A DNA stretch of 64,000 nucleotides from JADGNZ01 sp963715895 (GTDB lineage Bacteria > Acidobacteriota > Thermoanaerobaculia > Gp7-AA8), in contig OY970284.1 of the NCBI GenBank assembly GCA_963715895.1, positions 2,852,001-2,916,000 on the forward strand. Reading direction: 5' to 3'. Under the pieces are notes generated by a model, which worked only from the letters and a program-made list of their open reading frames with translations, had not been told where the DNA came from and made no database searches. Within the stretch, counting starts at the first letter, position 1. Each line of letters begins with the position of its first letter. Shown in pieces: positions 16,253-24,772 of the stretch. The translations under genes were made by a program, and so were the position numbers.

Positions 16253-16804
16253 ATGCGCACAACCATCAGGCTGCTTCTCGCCGGCATCGCCGTCTCCGCG
16301 CTCATCACCGGTCGTGGCGTGGCTGTGCCGCCGCCGGAACCGATGGCGGTCGTCAGCGGTGACGCCATCATCATCCCAGTGGCCGGCGTCGCCAAAGCGG
16401 CGTTGCGCGATGACTTCGAGAGCATTCACAGCGGCCATCCGCATCACGCCATCGACATCCTCGCCCCGCGCGGAACGCCGGTGCTCGCCGCGGTCGACGG
16501 AACGATCCGGAAGCTCTTCGAGAGCCGCGCCGGCGGACTGACGATCTACGAATTCGACGCGCCCTCGGAGCGGAGCTACTACTACGCGCATCTCGACTCG
16601 TACGCAGGCAATGTCGTCGAGGGGATGCGCGTGAAGAAGGGGGACGTCATCGGCTACGTCGGCACGACCGGCAATGCGCCGCCGGAAACGCCGCACCTGC
16701 ACTTCGCCATCGCGTTACTGCCGCCGAGCAAGGCCTGGTCGAAGGGCGAAGCGATCGATCCGTATCCGATCCTGGTGGCGCGAGGAGTGACGCGTACGGA
16801 GTAG
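16253..16804 (+). CDS. M23 family metallopeptidase (secreted)
   Basis: The roughly 183-residue protein has a signal peptide (MRTTIRLLLAGIAVSALITG) and one M23/LytM domain with HHAIDILAPRGTPV, the zinc-binding H-x3-D, and the HLHF motif (TPHLHFAIAL). M23 enzymes cleave peptidoglycan cross-links in the periplasm. An ATG at 16238 in the same frame is a possible alternative start. The ending RGVTRTE is short and uncharacteristic. Confidence 0.88.
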   Translation: MRTTIRLLLAGIAVSALITGRGVAVPPPEPMAVVSGDAIIIPVAGVAKAALRDDFESIHSGHPHHAIDILAPRGTPVLAAVDGTIRKLFESRAGGLTIYEFDAPSERSYYYAHLDSYAGNVVEGMRVKKGDVIGYVGTTGNAPPETPHLHFAIALLPPSKAWSKGEAIDPYPILVARGVTRTE

Positions 16805-16830
16805 CGGAGGAGTGATTCGTAGATGGAAAC

Positions 16831-16855
16831 CCCTTGTACGCAATTTGCGTAAGGG
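16831..16855. promoter_or_regulatory. Palindrome upstream of the M3 peptidase gene
   Basis: The sequence CCCTT-GT-ACGCAATTTGCGT-AAGGG contains a 13-bp perfect palindrome flanked by matching CCCTT/AAGGG arms. It sits 37 bp before the M3 start and 26 bp after the M23 stop, so it could be an operator or a weak terminator. Confidence 0.3.
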
Positions 16856-16891
16856 TAGTTTCGGCTCAGCTAGAATGCCCGCTCCTGTTCG

Positions 16892-19027
16892 ATGACCGAA
16901 GCAATCGCCCTCAACGCCCGCCCGACCATACCGATTTACGACGCCCGCGCGCTGGTGGCGGCGTCGGAGCGCGCCCTTGCCGAGGCCCGGCGCAGGATCG
17001 CCGAGATCGAGCGGCTGCCGCTGGAGAAGGTCACGCCCGAGTCGGTGCTCGATGCCTGGGACCGCGTGTCCATGATGATCGAGGATGTGCATGGCCCGAT
17101 CTCGCTGCTCAACAGCGTCCATCCGGACGCCGAGGTGCGCGATGCCGGCGACCGGGCCTTGATCGAAGAGTCGGTCTTCATGACCGAGCTCTTTCAGAAC
17201 GAGCAGCTCTACGAGCGCGTGCGGCGCGTCGTGACACATACCAACGCGCAGAAACAGTTGAAGAAGGATCTGCTCGAAGCGTTCGAGGACAGCGGCGTGG
17301 CTCTTCCGGCGGAGAAGCGCGATCGTTTCAAGGCCATCTCCGAGCGTCTCATCGAGCTGGCGCAGGAGTTCAGCAAGAACATCCGCGAGAACAAGACCGC
17401 CCTCACCTTCAGCAGGGAGGAGTGCCAGGGTCTGCCGCAGTCGTATCTCGATCGCGTGCCGCACGACGAGGAGGGGAACATCGTCGTCGGCTTCGACTAC
17501 CCCGACTTCGTACCCTTCATGGCCAATGCCGCCGACTCCGAGGCGCGGAAGCGTTACTACGTCGCCAACATGAATCGCGGGACGGCGCGCAATCTCGAGG
17601 TCCTCGACGAGATCGTGGCCCTGCGGAAAGAGATCGGCGATCTCTACGGCGTCCCCAGCTACGCGCACTACGTCACGAAGCGGCGGATGGTCGAGAACCC
17701 TGAGACGGTAATGCGCTTCCTGAACGAGGTGAAGAGCCGTGTCACCGAGGCCGAGTTGGGCGACCTGCGGCAGCTCGCGGAGATGAAGGCGGAGTTGACC
17801 GGTCTGCCGGCCGATCAGGCATCGATCGCGCGCTGGGACGTCGTCTATTACCGCGAGCGGCTGCGGGAGAAGCGCTACGCCGTCGATCAGGAGACGCTGC
17901 GCGAATACTTCCCCACGCTGCCGACCGTGCGCTGGATGCTCGACATCACCGAGCGGCTCTACGGCATCCGCTTCACGGAGGCCATCGTTCCGGTGTGGCA
18001 CGACGACGTGATGTATTACGACGTCGGGGATGCCGTCTCCGGCGAGCGGATCGGCGGCATCTATCTCGATCTCTATCCGCGCGCCGACAAATACAAGCAC
18101 GCCGCGGCGTGGCCGGTGCGCGGCGTTTCACGCAACGAGGGCCGCAAGCCCATCAGCGTCCTGGTCACGAACTTCAACCGGCGGGGGCTCACGCACAGCG
18201 AGCTGGAAACCCTGCTGCACGAGTTCGGACACGTCATGCACGGCGTGCTCTCCCGCACCGAATACAACCAGCACTCCGGCACCAGCGTCGAGCGCGACTT
18301 CGTCGAGGCGCCGTCGCAGATGTACGAGGAGTGGGCCAGCCGGATGGAGAGCCTGAAGCTGATGCGCAACCACTGCGCAACCTGTCCGCTCATCGATGAA
18401 TCGCTCGTGCAGAGAATCCGTGCGGCCAAGAAGTTCGGTTCCGGGATCGATTACGGGAGACAGCTTCTGTACGCCAGCTTCGATATGGCGCTTTCGGGGG
18501 AGGGAGTGGGGAGTCGGGGGTCGGGGGTCGGAACGGGGGCGGTTATCGGTTCTCGGTTATCGGTTGTCGGAATTACAACAGACCTTTCTCCGACAACCGA
18601 CAACCGACAACCGACAACCGGTTCATCTGCTCCGACAACCGACAACCGACAACCGACAACCGGTTCATCTGCTCCGACAACCGACAACCGACAACCGACA
18701 ACCCGCTCCCTCTCCCTCCGCTTCTGGACAGACATGGAACGCTCCACCCCCATGGGCTACGTCCAGGGTTCCGAGTTTCCCGGTACCTTCGAGCACATCG
18801 CCAGCGGGTACGCGGCCGGCTACTACGGATACATGTGGGCGAAGGTCATCGCGCTCGATCTGATCGCGGCATTCGGTCCCAACGTCATGAATGAGGCCGT
18901 CGGCCGCCGTTTTCGTGAGCTGATCCTCTCGCGCGGCAGCGAAGAGCCCGCTCGCGATCTCGTGGAACGGTTCCTCGGCCGGCCCGTTTCGAGTGATGCC
19001 TTCTTCGCCGAGATCCGCGGCGAATAG
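16892..19027 (+). CDS. M3 family oligoendopeptidase with an in-frame repeat insertion
   Basis: This cytoplasmic zinc peptidase degrades oligopeptides. The 711-residue product has the zinc site HEFGHVMHG near residues 443-451 and the downstream glutamate (DFVEAPSQMYEEW). Near the C-terminus are GYVQGSEFPGTFEHI and AGYYGYMWAK. Between FDMAL (about 534) and LRFWTDMERSTPMGY (about 608) lie some 70 residues encoded entirely by the 7-bp repeat array (SPTTDNRQPTT repeated), absent from ordinary members of the family. The frame is kept, so the enzyme may still fold with the insert as a surface loop. That it remains active is inference. Confidence 0.9.
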   Translation: MTEAIALNARPTIPIYDARALVAASERALAEARRRIAEIERLPLEKVTPESVLDAWDRVSMMIEDVHGPISLLNSVHPDAEVRDAGDRALIEESVFMTELFQNEQLYERVRRVVTHTNAQKQLKKDLLEAFEDSGVALPAEKRDRFKAISERLIELAQEFSKNIRENKTALTFSREECQGLPQSYLDRVPHDEEGNIVVGFDYPDFVPFMANAADSEARKRYYVANMNRGTARNLEVLDEIVALRKEIGDLYGVPSYAHYVTKRRMVENPETVMRFLNEVKSRVTEAELGDLRQLAEMKAELTGLPADQASIARWDVVYYRERLREKRYAVDQETLREYFPTLPTVRWMLDITERLYGIRFTEAIVPVWHDDVMYYDVGDAVSGERIGGIYLDLYPRADKYKHAAAWPVRGVSRNEGRKPISVLVTNFNRRGLTHSELETLLHEFGHVMHGVLSRTEYNQHSGTSVERDFVEAPSQMYEEWASRMESLKLMRNHCATCPLIDESLVQRIRAAKKFGSGIDYGRQLLYASFDMALSGEGVGSRGSGVGTGAVIGSRLSVVGITTDLSPTTDNRQPTTGSSAPTTDNRQPTTGSSAPTTDNRQPTTRSLSLRFWTDMERSTPMGYVQGSEFPGTFEHIASGYAAGYYGYMWAKVIALDLIAAFGPNVMNEAVGRRFRELILSRGSEEPARDLVERFLGRPVSSDAFFAEIRGE
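18494..18712. repeat. Inverted 7-bp arrays inside the M3 peptidase gene
   Basis: The left arm has GGGAGTC/GGGGGTC units followed by GGTTATC/GGTTGTC units (period 7). The right arm has three blocks of CCGACAA units, separated by a repeated GGTTCATCTGCT spacer. The arms are complementary and would form a long hairpin in DNA or mRNA. The whole array has no stop codon in the peptidase frame. It is the only array of this type in the window that lies within a conserved gene. Confidence 0.88.
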
Positions 19028-19187
19028 ACTTATTCGCACAAGGGTTGTATGGTATGCACTATGAGGAACCTTCCTCATCCTTCAGGCCGCCTGAGCTGAG
19101 TCAGCGCCTCTGAACCTCAATCTTCTTAGCAGACTATCTTTCCATGCCGCTCGAAGTGTGCCGGTGGAAAGAGCAGGAGCAAACCCA

Positions 19188-19460
19188 ATGAAGGTCTATT
19201 TCGGAAATCTGCCCAAGGATATCGATGACGCGAAGCTCGGCGAGATCGTGAAGCCGTTCGGTGCCGCCACGTCGGCGGAAGTGGTCAAAGACCGCGTCAC
19301 CGGAGCATCGAAGGGATTTGCCTTCGTCGAGTTCGCGAGCGATGACGAAGCGCACGCAACGATCAACGCCCTCAACGGCAAGGACATGAATGGCCAGGCA
19401 GTCGTCGTCAACGAAGCGAAATCGAAGAAAGACGCACCGAAGGCTGTCGCTGCTGTCTAA
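19188..19460 (+). CDS. RRM-type RNA-binding protein
   Basis: The 90-residue protein is a single RNA recognition motif: RNP2 as VYFGNL at residues 3-8 and RNP1 as KGFAFVEF near 44-51. Small bacterial RRM proteins of this kind are single-stranded RNA binders linked to cold or stress responses. A GAGCAGGAGC ribosome site is 8 bp before the ATG. The short Lys/Ala tail (KSKKDAPKAVAAV) is typical. A small gene follows after 22 bp and may be co-transcribed. Confidence 0.92.
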   Translation: MKVYFGNLPKDIDDAKLGEIVKPFGAATSAEVVKDRVTGASKGFAFVEFASDDEAHATINALNGKDMNGQAVVVNEAKSKKDAPKAVAAV

Positions 19461-19482
19461 CCCCTAGGAAGGAGCTGTACAT

Positions 19483-19701
19483 ATGACGAACGTGTTGAAA
19501 CCGAAACGCGCCCCGAAAGTAACTGTCTCGGAGACGAACATCCGGAAGGCGGCCGCCCGCCTGATGCAACGCCCGCTTGTTTCACCCGAGGTGCATTACA
19601 TCCAGCGCGTCCTCGGTGCCACGGCTACGCAGGACGCGGTCGACGAAAAAGTCATCGCCGTCCGCAAGTTGCCGTGGTCGAGCATCGTCATCCCGGAATG
19701 A
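19483..19701 (+). CDS. Small protein of unknown function
   Basis: The 72-residue product (MTNVLKPKRAPKVTVSETNI...) has no domain I recognise. The start is well supported by an AAGGAGCT ribosome site 8 bp before the ATG. The N-terminus is basic and the rest is helical by composition. It follows the RRM gene by 22 bp, so a joint transcript is likely. Its stop codon is one base from a REP palindrome. Confidence 0.65.
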   Translation: MTNVLKPKRAPKVTVSETNIRKAAARLMQRPLVSPEVHYIQRVLGATATQDAVDEKVIAVRKLPWSSIVIPE

Positions 19702-19702
19702 A

Positions 19703-19808
19703 TGTGGCACAGACACTCTTGTCTGTGCCACATCCGGAGACGCCCGCCCGCTGAGGGCTTGCGATCTTGAGTCGTGCCGAGATCCGGCACAGACAAGAGT
19801 GTCTGTGC
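19703..19808. repeat. REP pair, second copy interrupted by IS copy 1
   Basis: Two facing REP units (19703-19730 and 19786-19808) enclose a loop containing GAGGGCTTGCGAT, also seen in the loop at 26430. The second unit is cut after TCTGTGC, where the IS begins; its remainder (TCTGTGCCACATT) resumes at 21166. Joining the two sides restores a complete REP. Confidence 0.85.
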
Positions 19809-21165
19809 CCACAGCTGTCCAAATTAGGTTGAGAAACGGCCGGTTCTGCTGAGCGTACGAGTCATTTTTGACGGGAAGTGAGATCGACCCCCTCAGATGC
19901 TGTCCAAATTGAGGGAGAGTTGAGCGGGTGGAGGGAGAGGCGGTGGAGTGAACGGGTCGTTGAGCCAGGACCACAGATCGCGGTAAGCGAACAGGTTGAA
20001 CCGCAAGATGGCGAGCAGATTCGACAGAGCCCATCCGAACGTGGAGCGTAGCTTGAGGTACCGAAGCGTGAGGATGGCGATCAGAGCCGTCCAGACCTGG
20101 ATGTGAAGAGCATTCGCGGAGGTCCCCACGAAGGTCTTGATGCGCAGGTTCTGCTTGATGGCTTTAAAAAACGACTCGATCTGCCATCGCTGTTCATAGA
20201 TGGCAGCGATGGTGGTTGGTCCGAAGCTCAGATGGTTGGTGAGAAACTCATAGGTCCGGCCGTCCTGAGCGCGATACTCGACCAAGCGAAGAAGTGGAGA
20301 GGAACCGCCTCTGAGTTGCCGGCTGGTCAGCTGGATGGTGGCATCGCGAAGAACGCCGCCCTTCTGAGGAATGGGGTTCTCTTTGACCACAGAATAGGTC
20401 GTCCGTCGTTTGAGTCGCGTGACGAAGAAGATGCCGCGTTGGTCGAGTGAGCGAAACCAGCGGAAGTCGATGTATCCACGATCGAAAGCGATGATCGTAC
20501 CGGCTGGGAAATCCCAGTCCCGAGCCACTGTCACGTCGTACTTTCGGGCTTCGGTGATGAGGCAGAAGCTCGGTAGCAGCCCGTTGTGATCGAGAATCAT
20601 GTGAAGCTTCACCGCTCCCTTGGTCTGCTTGTAGTGAGCCCAGTCAAACAGGCTCGCGCAAAGCTCGATCACGGTTGCGTCGATCGACAGCAACGGGTTC
20701 TTGAACCGCAGCTTATGCTTCGGTGCAATCTGACGGCAGCGCTGATACATCTGCTCGAAAACGAGCTGGTACAACTCCCACGGCCGGTGGGCGTTTGCGT
20801 AGGAAAGGGTGGACTTGTTCGGCGCCTCCTCGATACCGAGGTGATTGAGCTTCCCTTCCACCGAGGCCAGTCCCTGGCATATCTCACGAAGCGATTGGGC
20901 CTTGCCCAACTGGCAAAACAGCATCGCCACGAACTGCTGCCAACAGGTGAACCCTCGAGCGTGCCTCTCGGCCTTGGCCTCTCGAACCAACTGCTCGAAC
21001 TCTGCCCGGGGAAACAACTTGAGAATCTGTCCGAATACGCTAGAAAATGCACTCAACGCTGGGCCTCCTGTTGATCGGTCGTTCTTGGTCGAACTGCCTA
21101 ATCCTACAGAGCCCGGCGTTTCCGTCGAGGGCCAAATTCTCCTAACCTAATTTGGACAACTGTGG
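19809..21165 (-). mobile_element. IS4-family insertion sequence, copy 1
   Basis: The 1357-bp element has imperfect terminal inverted repeats (CCACAGNTGTCCAAATTAGG at both ends) and one transposase gene on the minus strand. A 7-bp target duplication, TCTGTGC, flanks it at 19802-19808 and 21166-21172. Its transposase is identical in sequence to those at 41382 and 56970. All three sit at the same base of the REP palindrome. Confidence 0.92.
19893..21056 (-). CDS. IS4-family DDE transposase (copy 1)
   Basis: The 387-residue transposase has catalytic Asp126 (LLSIDAT) and Asp192 (IIAFDRGY), and the IS4 signature Y-x2-R-x3-E-x6-K at 287-301 (YEQRWQIESFFKAIK), so the DDE triad is complete. The N-terminal 70 residues are the helical domain common to IS4-type proteins. 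The start codon is TTG, preceded by an AGGAGG ribosome site on the same strand. The proline-rich C-terminus (FTPPPLPPPAQLSL) is unusual but the same in all copies. Confidence 0.95.
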   Translation of the reverse strand: MSAFSSVFGQILKLFPRAEFEQLVREAKAERHARGFTCWQQFVAMLFCQLGKAQSLREICQGLASVEGKLNHLGIEEAPNKSTLSYANAHRPWELYQLVFEQMYQRCRQIAPKHKLRFKNPLLSIDATVIELCASLFDWAHYKQTKGAVKLHMILDHNGLLPSFCLITEARKYDVTVARDWDFPAGTIIAFDRGYIDFRWFRSLDQRGIFFVTRLKRRTTYSVVKENPIPQKGGVLRDATIQLTSRQLRGGSSPLLRLVEYRAQDGRTYEFLTNHLSFGPTTIAAIYEQRWQIESFFKAIKQNLRIKTFVGTSANALHIQVWTALIAILTLRYLKLRSTFGWALSNLLAILRFNLFAYRDLWSWLNDPFTPPPLPPPAQLSLNLDSI

Positions 21166-21223
21166 TCTGTGCCACATTGGTCTCCTTGGCTTATCTACTA
21201 CCTGTAGCAAAAGTATCGCCCCT

Positions 21224-22600
21224 TCACCGGATCGCGCTGACTTCCATCTCGGCGCTTCCCGTCGCCAGTGCGTGGATGATGATGCCGTTTGCGTCGAGCA
21301 GCAGCGAGCCCGGCTCGATGGCGTCGACGCGGCCGCGCATCATCACCCCCGGCGCCAACGGGCGCGTCACGGCGCGCGCGATCTCCCCGCGAATGGATTC
21401 GATCTGCGGTGACATCGACCAGTGCGCGGATCTGGCCAGTGTTTCGCGCAGCTTCTCGTGTGCGATGCGGTCGGCGATGCGGAGGAACGGATTCTTCCGC
21501 CGGGGATCGAGCGAGTACGTGAGGTTCTCCAGCGAGACTGAGCGTGTGGCCGCGTCGAAGAGCGGGGTTCCCTCGAGGTAGACCAGGCCGCTGTAACGCT
21601 TGAGGAACGAGGCCCGATAGTTGACGTTCAGCTCGACCGAGACGCGGCCATCGATCCCGGGGCCGAGGAGGATGGAATCGACGGCGACCCCTTCGTAAGT
21701 CTGCTTCGCGAAGTTTTCCGTCATCAGTCGATTGGCCTCGGCGTATGGCAGCTCGACGTCGAACGGGATGCGGATGCCGCCGTTCGCCGCCTGCGCTACT
21801 CGCAAGGCCGGCAGCGGCTTCGGTGTCACCGGCGGACGCTCGCCGACGACCACGCGCGTACGGGCTCGCAGCGTCAGGGCGCTCGTCAGCGACAGCCCCG
21901 ATCCGGAGATCGGGCCGAGGGCGACATCCACCGGCTCCATGACCAGCCACGTGCGCGGGCCGATCGCGATGGGGCTCTGCAGCGCGGACCAGACCTGGTT
22001 GGCTGCCGGGCGGATGTTCGTCAATCGAGGGGTGTTGGCGTCGATCGTCTTCACCGCCTGGCGCAACTGCTCGTTCACGATCGGACCGATCTTCCAGTCG
22101 GTGATGTCGATGTTGGCGAACGTTACCTGGCAACGGTTGGAGGAGAAGTCGACCGGCATGGCCCGCGTCACGGAGCGAAGGCGCCAGTTGGCATCCCATT
22201 CCAGATGCGACGAGAGCGAGATCCAGGCATCGCGCATCGGCTCGCCGAAGCCGCACGAGATGCAGGGCCACATGACGATCTCCCCGCTGAAAGGCTTCTG
22301 CGTCCGCCGGCACCCCTCCAGCGCGTAGTGGACCGTGGTCATGGCGTGAATGCCGCTGCCGAGGACATTGAGAGTGATCGGATCGCGGACGACGCGGTAC
22401 TTCATCCCGAACTGTTTCGCAGGATCGAGCTCAAAGGCGTCCGTCTTCGCCAGATTCTTCGGCACCTGCGACTCCAGTTGCGGCAGCAGAGGCGCGAGCG
22501 ACGTCCGGATCGGGATGACGATCGTGGAGAGCTCGGGCGGTGGCGGTGGTGGCGGCGGGCTCTGGATGACCGCGGCGATGGTGAGGAGGGTTATGAACAT
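21224..22600 (-). CDS. DUF4403 family protein
   Basis: The 458-residue product starts MFITLLTIAAVIQ and then has a run of eight prolines, followed by the DUF4403 core: paired beta-rich halves with segments such as TTVHYALEGC, NRCQVTFANIDITDWKIG and GPGIDGRVSVELNVNYR. The N-terminal hydrophobic segment suggests export. Function is unknown. The ATG at 22600 touches the octamer array; the longer frame to 22699 is translated repeat. The gene ends 50 bp from IS copy 1. Confidence 0.82.
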   Translation of the reverse strand: MFITLLTIAAVIQSPPPPPPPPELSTIVIPIRTSLAPLLPQLESQVPKNLAKTDAFELDPAKQFGMKYRVVRDPITLNVLGSGIHAMTTVHYALEGCRRTQKPFSGEIVMWPCISCGFGEPMRDAWISLSSHLEWDANWRLRSVTRAMPVDFSSNRCQVTFANIDITDWKIGPIVNEQLRQAVKTIDANTPRLTNIRPAANQVWSALQSPIAIGPRTWLVMEPVDVALGPISGSGLSLTSALTLRARTRVVVGERPPVTPKPLPALRVAQAANGGIRIPFDVELPYAEANRLMTENFAKQTYEGVAVDSILLGPGIDGRVSVELNVNYRASFLKRYSGLVYLEGTPLFDAATRSVSLENLTYSLDPRRKNPFLRIADRIAHEKLRETLARSAHWSMSPQIESIRGEIARAVTRPLAPGVMMRGRVDAIEPGSLLLDANGIIIHALATGSAEMEVSAIR

Positions 22601-22774
22601 GGTTGCTGGGTTGCTGGGTTGCTGGGTTGCTTGGTCGCTTGGTTGCCGGAACAAGCGGCGCTGAATGATAAAGTCACTGGCCAACTGAGAAACCGGCAAC
22701 TCAGCAACTCAGCAACTCAGCAACTTACCAACTTAGCAACCCAGCAACCCAGCAACTCAGCAACTCAGCAACCC
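22601..22774. repeat. Inverted pair of 8-bp arrays (GGTTGCTG / CAGCAACT units)
   Basis: The left arm, 22601-22650, repeats GGTTGCTG directly next to the DUF4403 start codon. The right arm, 22685-22774, has about ten CAGCAACT or CAGCAACC units and ends 2 bp before the apaG ATG. A 35-bp loop lies between. Both divergent genes therefore begin within three bases of the array, leaving no room for a normal ribosome site. Confidence 0.9.
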
Positions 22775-22776
22775 AA

Positions 22777-23160
22777 ATGTCCGACATCACCACACGCGGT
22801 ATCCGCATCCAGGTCGAAAGCATGTACGTCGAGGAGCGGAGTGATCCGAAGGAGAGCTACTACTTCTTCGCCTATCACGTGGTCATCTCCAATGACGGCG
22901 CCGAGGCGGCGCAGCTCATCAGCCGGGAATGGGTCATCACCGATTCCGACGGAAACGTGGAGCGCGTGCAGGGTGCCGGCGTGGTCGGTGAGACGCCGTT
23001 GTTACAGCCGGGTACGTCGTTCGAATACACCAGTTTTTGCCCGCTGCGGACCTCGATGGGCTCGATGCAGGGCGGTTACATGATGCGTCTGACCAGCGGA
23101 GAAACCTTCCGGGCGGAAATCGCGCCCTTCACTCTCGCTGTTCCGGGCGTTGTCAACTGA
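22777..23160 (+). CDS. apaG: ApaG family protein
   Basis: The 127-residue protein shows the full ApaG fold: IRIQVESMYVEERSDP, YYFFAYHVVISNDG, AQLISREWVITDSDG, VVGETPLLQPGTSFEYTS and MQGGYMMRLTSGETF. ApaG is a small cytoplasmic beta-sandwich protein linked to metal ion resistance and diadenosine tetraphosphate metabolism. Its start is 2 bp from the octamer array. The next gene starts 10 bp after its stop, so the two are likely co-transcribed. Confidence 0.93.
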   Translation: MSDITTRGIRIQVESMYVEERSDPKESYYFFAYHVVISNDGAEAAQLISREWVITDSDGNVERVQGAGVVGETPLLQPGTSFEYTSFCPLRTSMGSMQGGYMMRLTSGETFRAEIAPFTLAVPGVVN

Positions 23161-23170
23161 AGGTTTCCGC

Positions 23171-24748
23171 GTGCGCCGGCCAATCCAGATCTCATTCCTG
23201 TCCGTCTTCCTGACGCTGCTGACCGTGGCATTCGCGGCGGCGCTGGTCGTGCGCGTCCGCGCGTACTCGGTCAGGACCCCGACCGAAACGGCGGAGGGGT
23301 CGGCGCCGGCGGGAGTGGTAGGAACAACGGGAAGCGCACACGGGCAACGAACCAGCTTCGCTCCTCTTCCAGCCGATGCCCCATCCGGCACGTACGCGCC
23401 GCAGGCAACGCCGAAGACAACGTCGGCCGCTTCGATCTCGCGCGCGCAGAAGCTTCGCGAGTTGCTCGCGCTCGATGTGCCGAAGTCGGCCACTCCGGCG
23501 CCCCCGATGGTGACGGTGCAGCCGAAGACCACGAAGACTGTGCCCCCTCCGCCGATGGTGAAGCCGCAGGCGCCGAACAGCAAGATCCAGTCGATGATGA
23601 ATCCCTTCGGCGGCTCCAAGTCTTCGGCGTCGGCGTCGTCGTCCACCCAGCCTTCCAGCACGCAGCCGAAGACTTCGTCGAGCGATCCGCACGATCCGAA
23701 CTCAGACACCACGCCGCCGCAGCTTCTCTCGATCGTGTTCGATCCTCCCCAGGTGCAGGACGGAGGCGACACCACACTCATCGTCACCGCCACCGATGAC
23801 CTCTCCGGCATCCGCGGCATCTCCGGCACGCTGACCAGTCCCAACGGCAAGGCCGTGCAGGGTTTCGCGCAACAGCGCGATGGCGAGACCACGCGCTACA
23901 TCAGCCGCATCCACATCCCCGAAAAAGCAGAGGACGGAATCTGGAAGGTGAGCTTTCTGACGTTGAGCGACATGGCCACGAATTCGGTCACGCTCAGCTA
24001 CGCGCAGGGAACCCTTCCGCCGTCGGCGACGCTGAAAGTCAACTCATCCGCATCCGACGAGACCCCGCCCACTCTGCGCAACGTCTGGCTGGAGCGCAGG
24101 GCCATGCGGATCGGCGAGCACAACACGCTCTTCGTCGACGCGACGGACGACAAGTCGGGGGTTCACCTCGTGTCGGCCGTCTTCCTCAGTCCGGCCAAGC
24201 TGGCCCGCATCGGCGTCGGCTGCCAGAAGGGGACGAACGACGTCTGGCAATGCGATATCGCTCCACCGTCATGCCTCGACTGCGGAGACTGGACGCTCGA
24301 CCAGGTGCAGATCCAGGACAACGCCACGAACTTCAACACCGTGCGCGCTGAGAATCCGGCCGTGGCCGCCATCCGCCTCAACATCACCGGCGACAGTTGC
24401 AACAACATACCGCCCGCGCTGCAGGGAGTGACGCTGAGCCGCACGGAGATCGTCATGGGCCGCGACGAGCCGGTCATCGACGTCATGGCAGTCGTCGCCG
24501 ATGACGCCTGCGGCGTCGGCGGGGTGAGCGCGCAGATCGTCGGGCCCGGCACCAGCTCCAGCGGCCAGTTCTTCTCTTTCCAGCAAAAGGACGCCACCAC
24601 CTTCATCGGCACGATTCGCCTCCAGGCCAACTTCGCGCGGGGCATCTGGCGCATCTCGTCGCTCACCGTGAGCGACAAGGGACAGAACCTGAAGATCTAC
24701 TACGGCAACGACCCCCTGCTGGCGCACGCGATGTTCACGGTGAAATAG
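23171..24748 (+). CDS. Membrane-anchored protein with Ig-like repeats
   Basis: The product (about 525 residues) has one N-terminal transmembrane anchor (ISFLSVFLTLLTVAFAAALV), a long Ser/Pro/Thr-rich linker (about 40-180), then three similar beta-domains. Each begins with a phrase like TPPQLLSIVFDPPQVQDGG or PPTLRNVWLERRAMRIGEH and ends LSYAQGTLPPSAT or IYYGNDPL. Similar bacterial Ig-like domains occur in exported proteins. The GTG at 23171 has a GAAGG site upstream; a TTG at 23150 is an alternative. Function is unknown. Confidence 0.72.
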   Translation: MRRPIQISFLSVFLTLLTVAFAAALVVRVRAYSVRTPTETAEGSAPAGVVGTTGSAHGQRTSFAPLPADAPSGTYAPQATPKTTSAASISRAQKLRELLALDVPKSATPAPPMVTVQPKTTKTVPPPPMVKPQAPNSKIQSMMNPFGGSKSSASASSSTQPSSTQPKTSSSDPHDPNSDTTPPQLLSIVFDPPQVQDGGDTTLIVTATDDLSGIRGISGTLTSPNGKAVQGFAQQRDGETTRYISRIHIPEKAEDGIWKVSFLTLSDMATNSVTLSYAQGTLPPSATLKVNSSASDETPPTLRNVWLERRAMRIGEHNTLFVDATDDKSGVHLVSAVFLSPAKLARIGVGCQKGTNDVWQCDIAPPSCLDCGDWTLDQVQIQDNATNFNTVRAENPAVAAIRLNITGDSCNNIPPALQGVTLSRTEIVMGRDEPVIDVMAVVADDACGVGGVSAQIVGPGTSSSGQFFSFQQKDATTFIGTIRLQANFARGIWRISSLTVSDKGQNLKIYYGNDPLLAHAMFTVK

Positions 24749-24772
24749 CGGGAATGCGGTAGATTCATCGCC

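Noticed and set aside
20586..21074. 162-residue open frame opposite the transposase
   Set aside because: It repeats in all three IS copies only because the DNA is identical; it is antisense to a certain gene and has no domain of its own.
22601..22774. CRISPR or direct-repeat array in the octamer loci
   Set aside because: Units are only 7-8 bp, contiguous and arranged as inverted pairs, unlike any CRISPR.
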